Shown one piece after another: positions 61,924 through 64,000 of a DNA stretch of 64,000 bases. The notes under the pieces are model-generated. The model had not been told where the DNA came from and did not search any database. It worked only from the letters and a program-made list of their open reading frames with translations. The stretch comes from Acanthaster planci (lineage: Eukaryota; Echinodermata; Asteroidea; Valvatida; Acanthasteridae): assembly GCF_001949145.1 (NCBI RefSeq), contig NW_019091381.1, positions 288,531-352,530 on the forward strand. The letters run 5' to 3'. Positions within the stretch are counted from its first letter, which is position 1, and the number at the start of each line of letters is the position of its first letter. The translations under genes were made by a program, and so were the position numbers.

Positions 61924-64000
<2,077 letters not shown>

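Overview
This window looks like nuclear DNA of an invertebrate animal, probably a marine one. It is AT-rich and intron-rich (introns mostly 0.2-2 kb, one possibly about 20 kb), contains one assembly gap (24136-24931), carries many foldback repeats, and is peppered with the palindromic word ACATGTAC. The proteins are recognisably orthologous to vertebrate ones (STEEP1, RAPGEF1/C3G, POLE3, alpha-tubulin). A deuterostome such as an echinoderm, hemichordate or cephalochordate, or a lophotrochozoan, would fit; I cannot name the species. There are no operons, and I see no CRISPR array, viral gene or convincing functional RNA gene.

Layout. 300-1854 (+): the last six coding exons of STEEP1, whose 5' end lies left of the window. 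5990-18588 (-): eighteen coding exons of RAPGEF1 (C3G), convergent with STEEP1. A phase-compatible first exon at 38595-38634 would make intron 1 about 20 kb long and the protein 1056 aa. 18.6-38.6 kb is repeat-rich with no confident internal gene, apart from a possible alternative terminal exon at 37435-37484. 41463-49910 (-), possibly continuing to 50429: a multi-exon gene for a membrane protein combining an EGF-like motif, about seven transmembrane segments resembling the THH1/TOM1/TOM3 (GPR137-like) family, a C4HC3 RING-CH domain and two further transmembrane segments. 50.4-58.3 kb: no confident gene, but several inverted-repeat elements. 58362-59729 (-): complete POLE3 with an expanded acidic tail. 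61924-64000 (+): alpha-tubulin with a TATA promoter, cut by the window edge.

The genes do not form one pathway. STEEP1 supports STING exit from the ER; RAPGEF1 is a Crk-recruited Rap1 exchange factor; POLE3 is a histone-fold subunit of DNA polymerase epsilon and chromatin remodellers; alpha-tubulin is cytoskeletal. The RING-CH gene is probably an endomembrane ubiquitin ligase and is the most unusual item. All exon boundaries were read by eye from splice signals, phase continuity and protein similarity recalled from memory; no searches were run.
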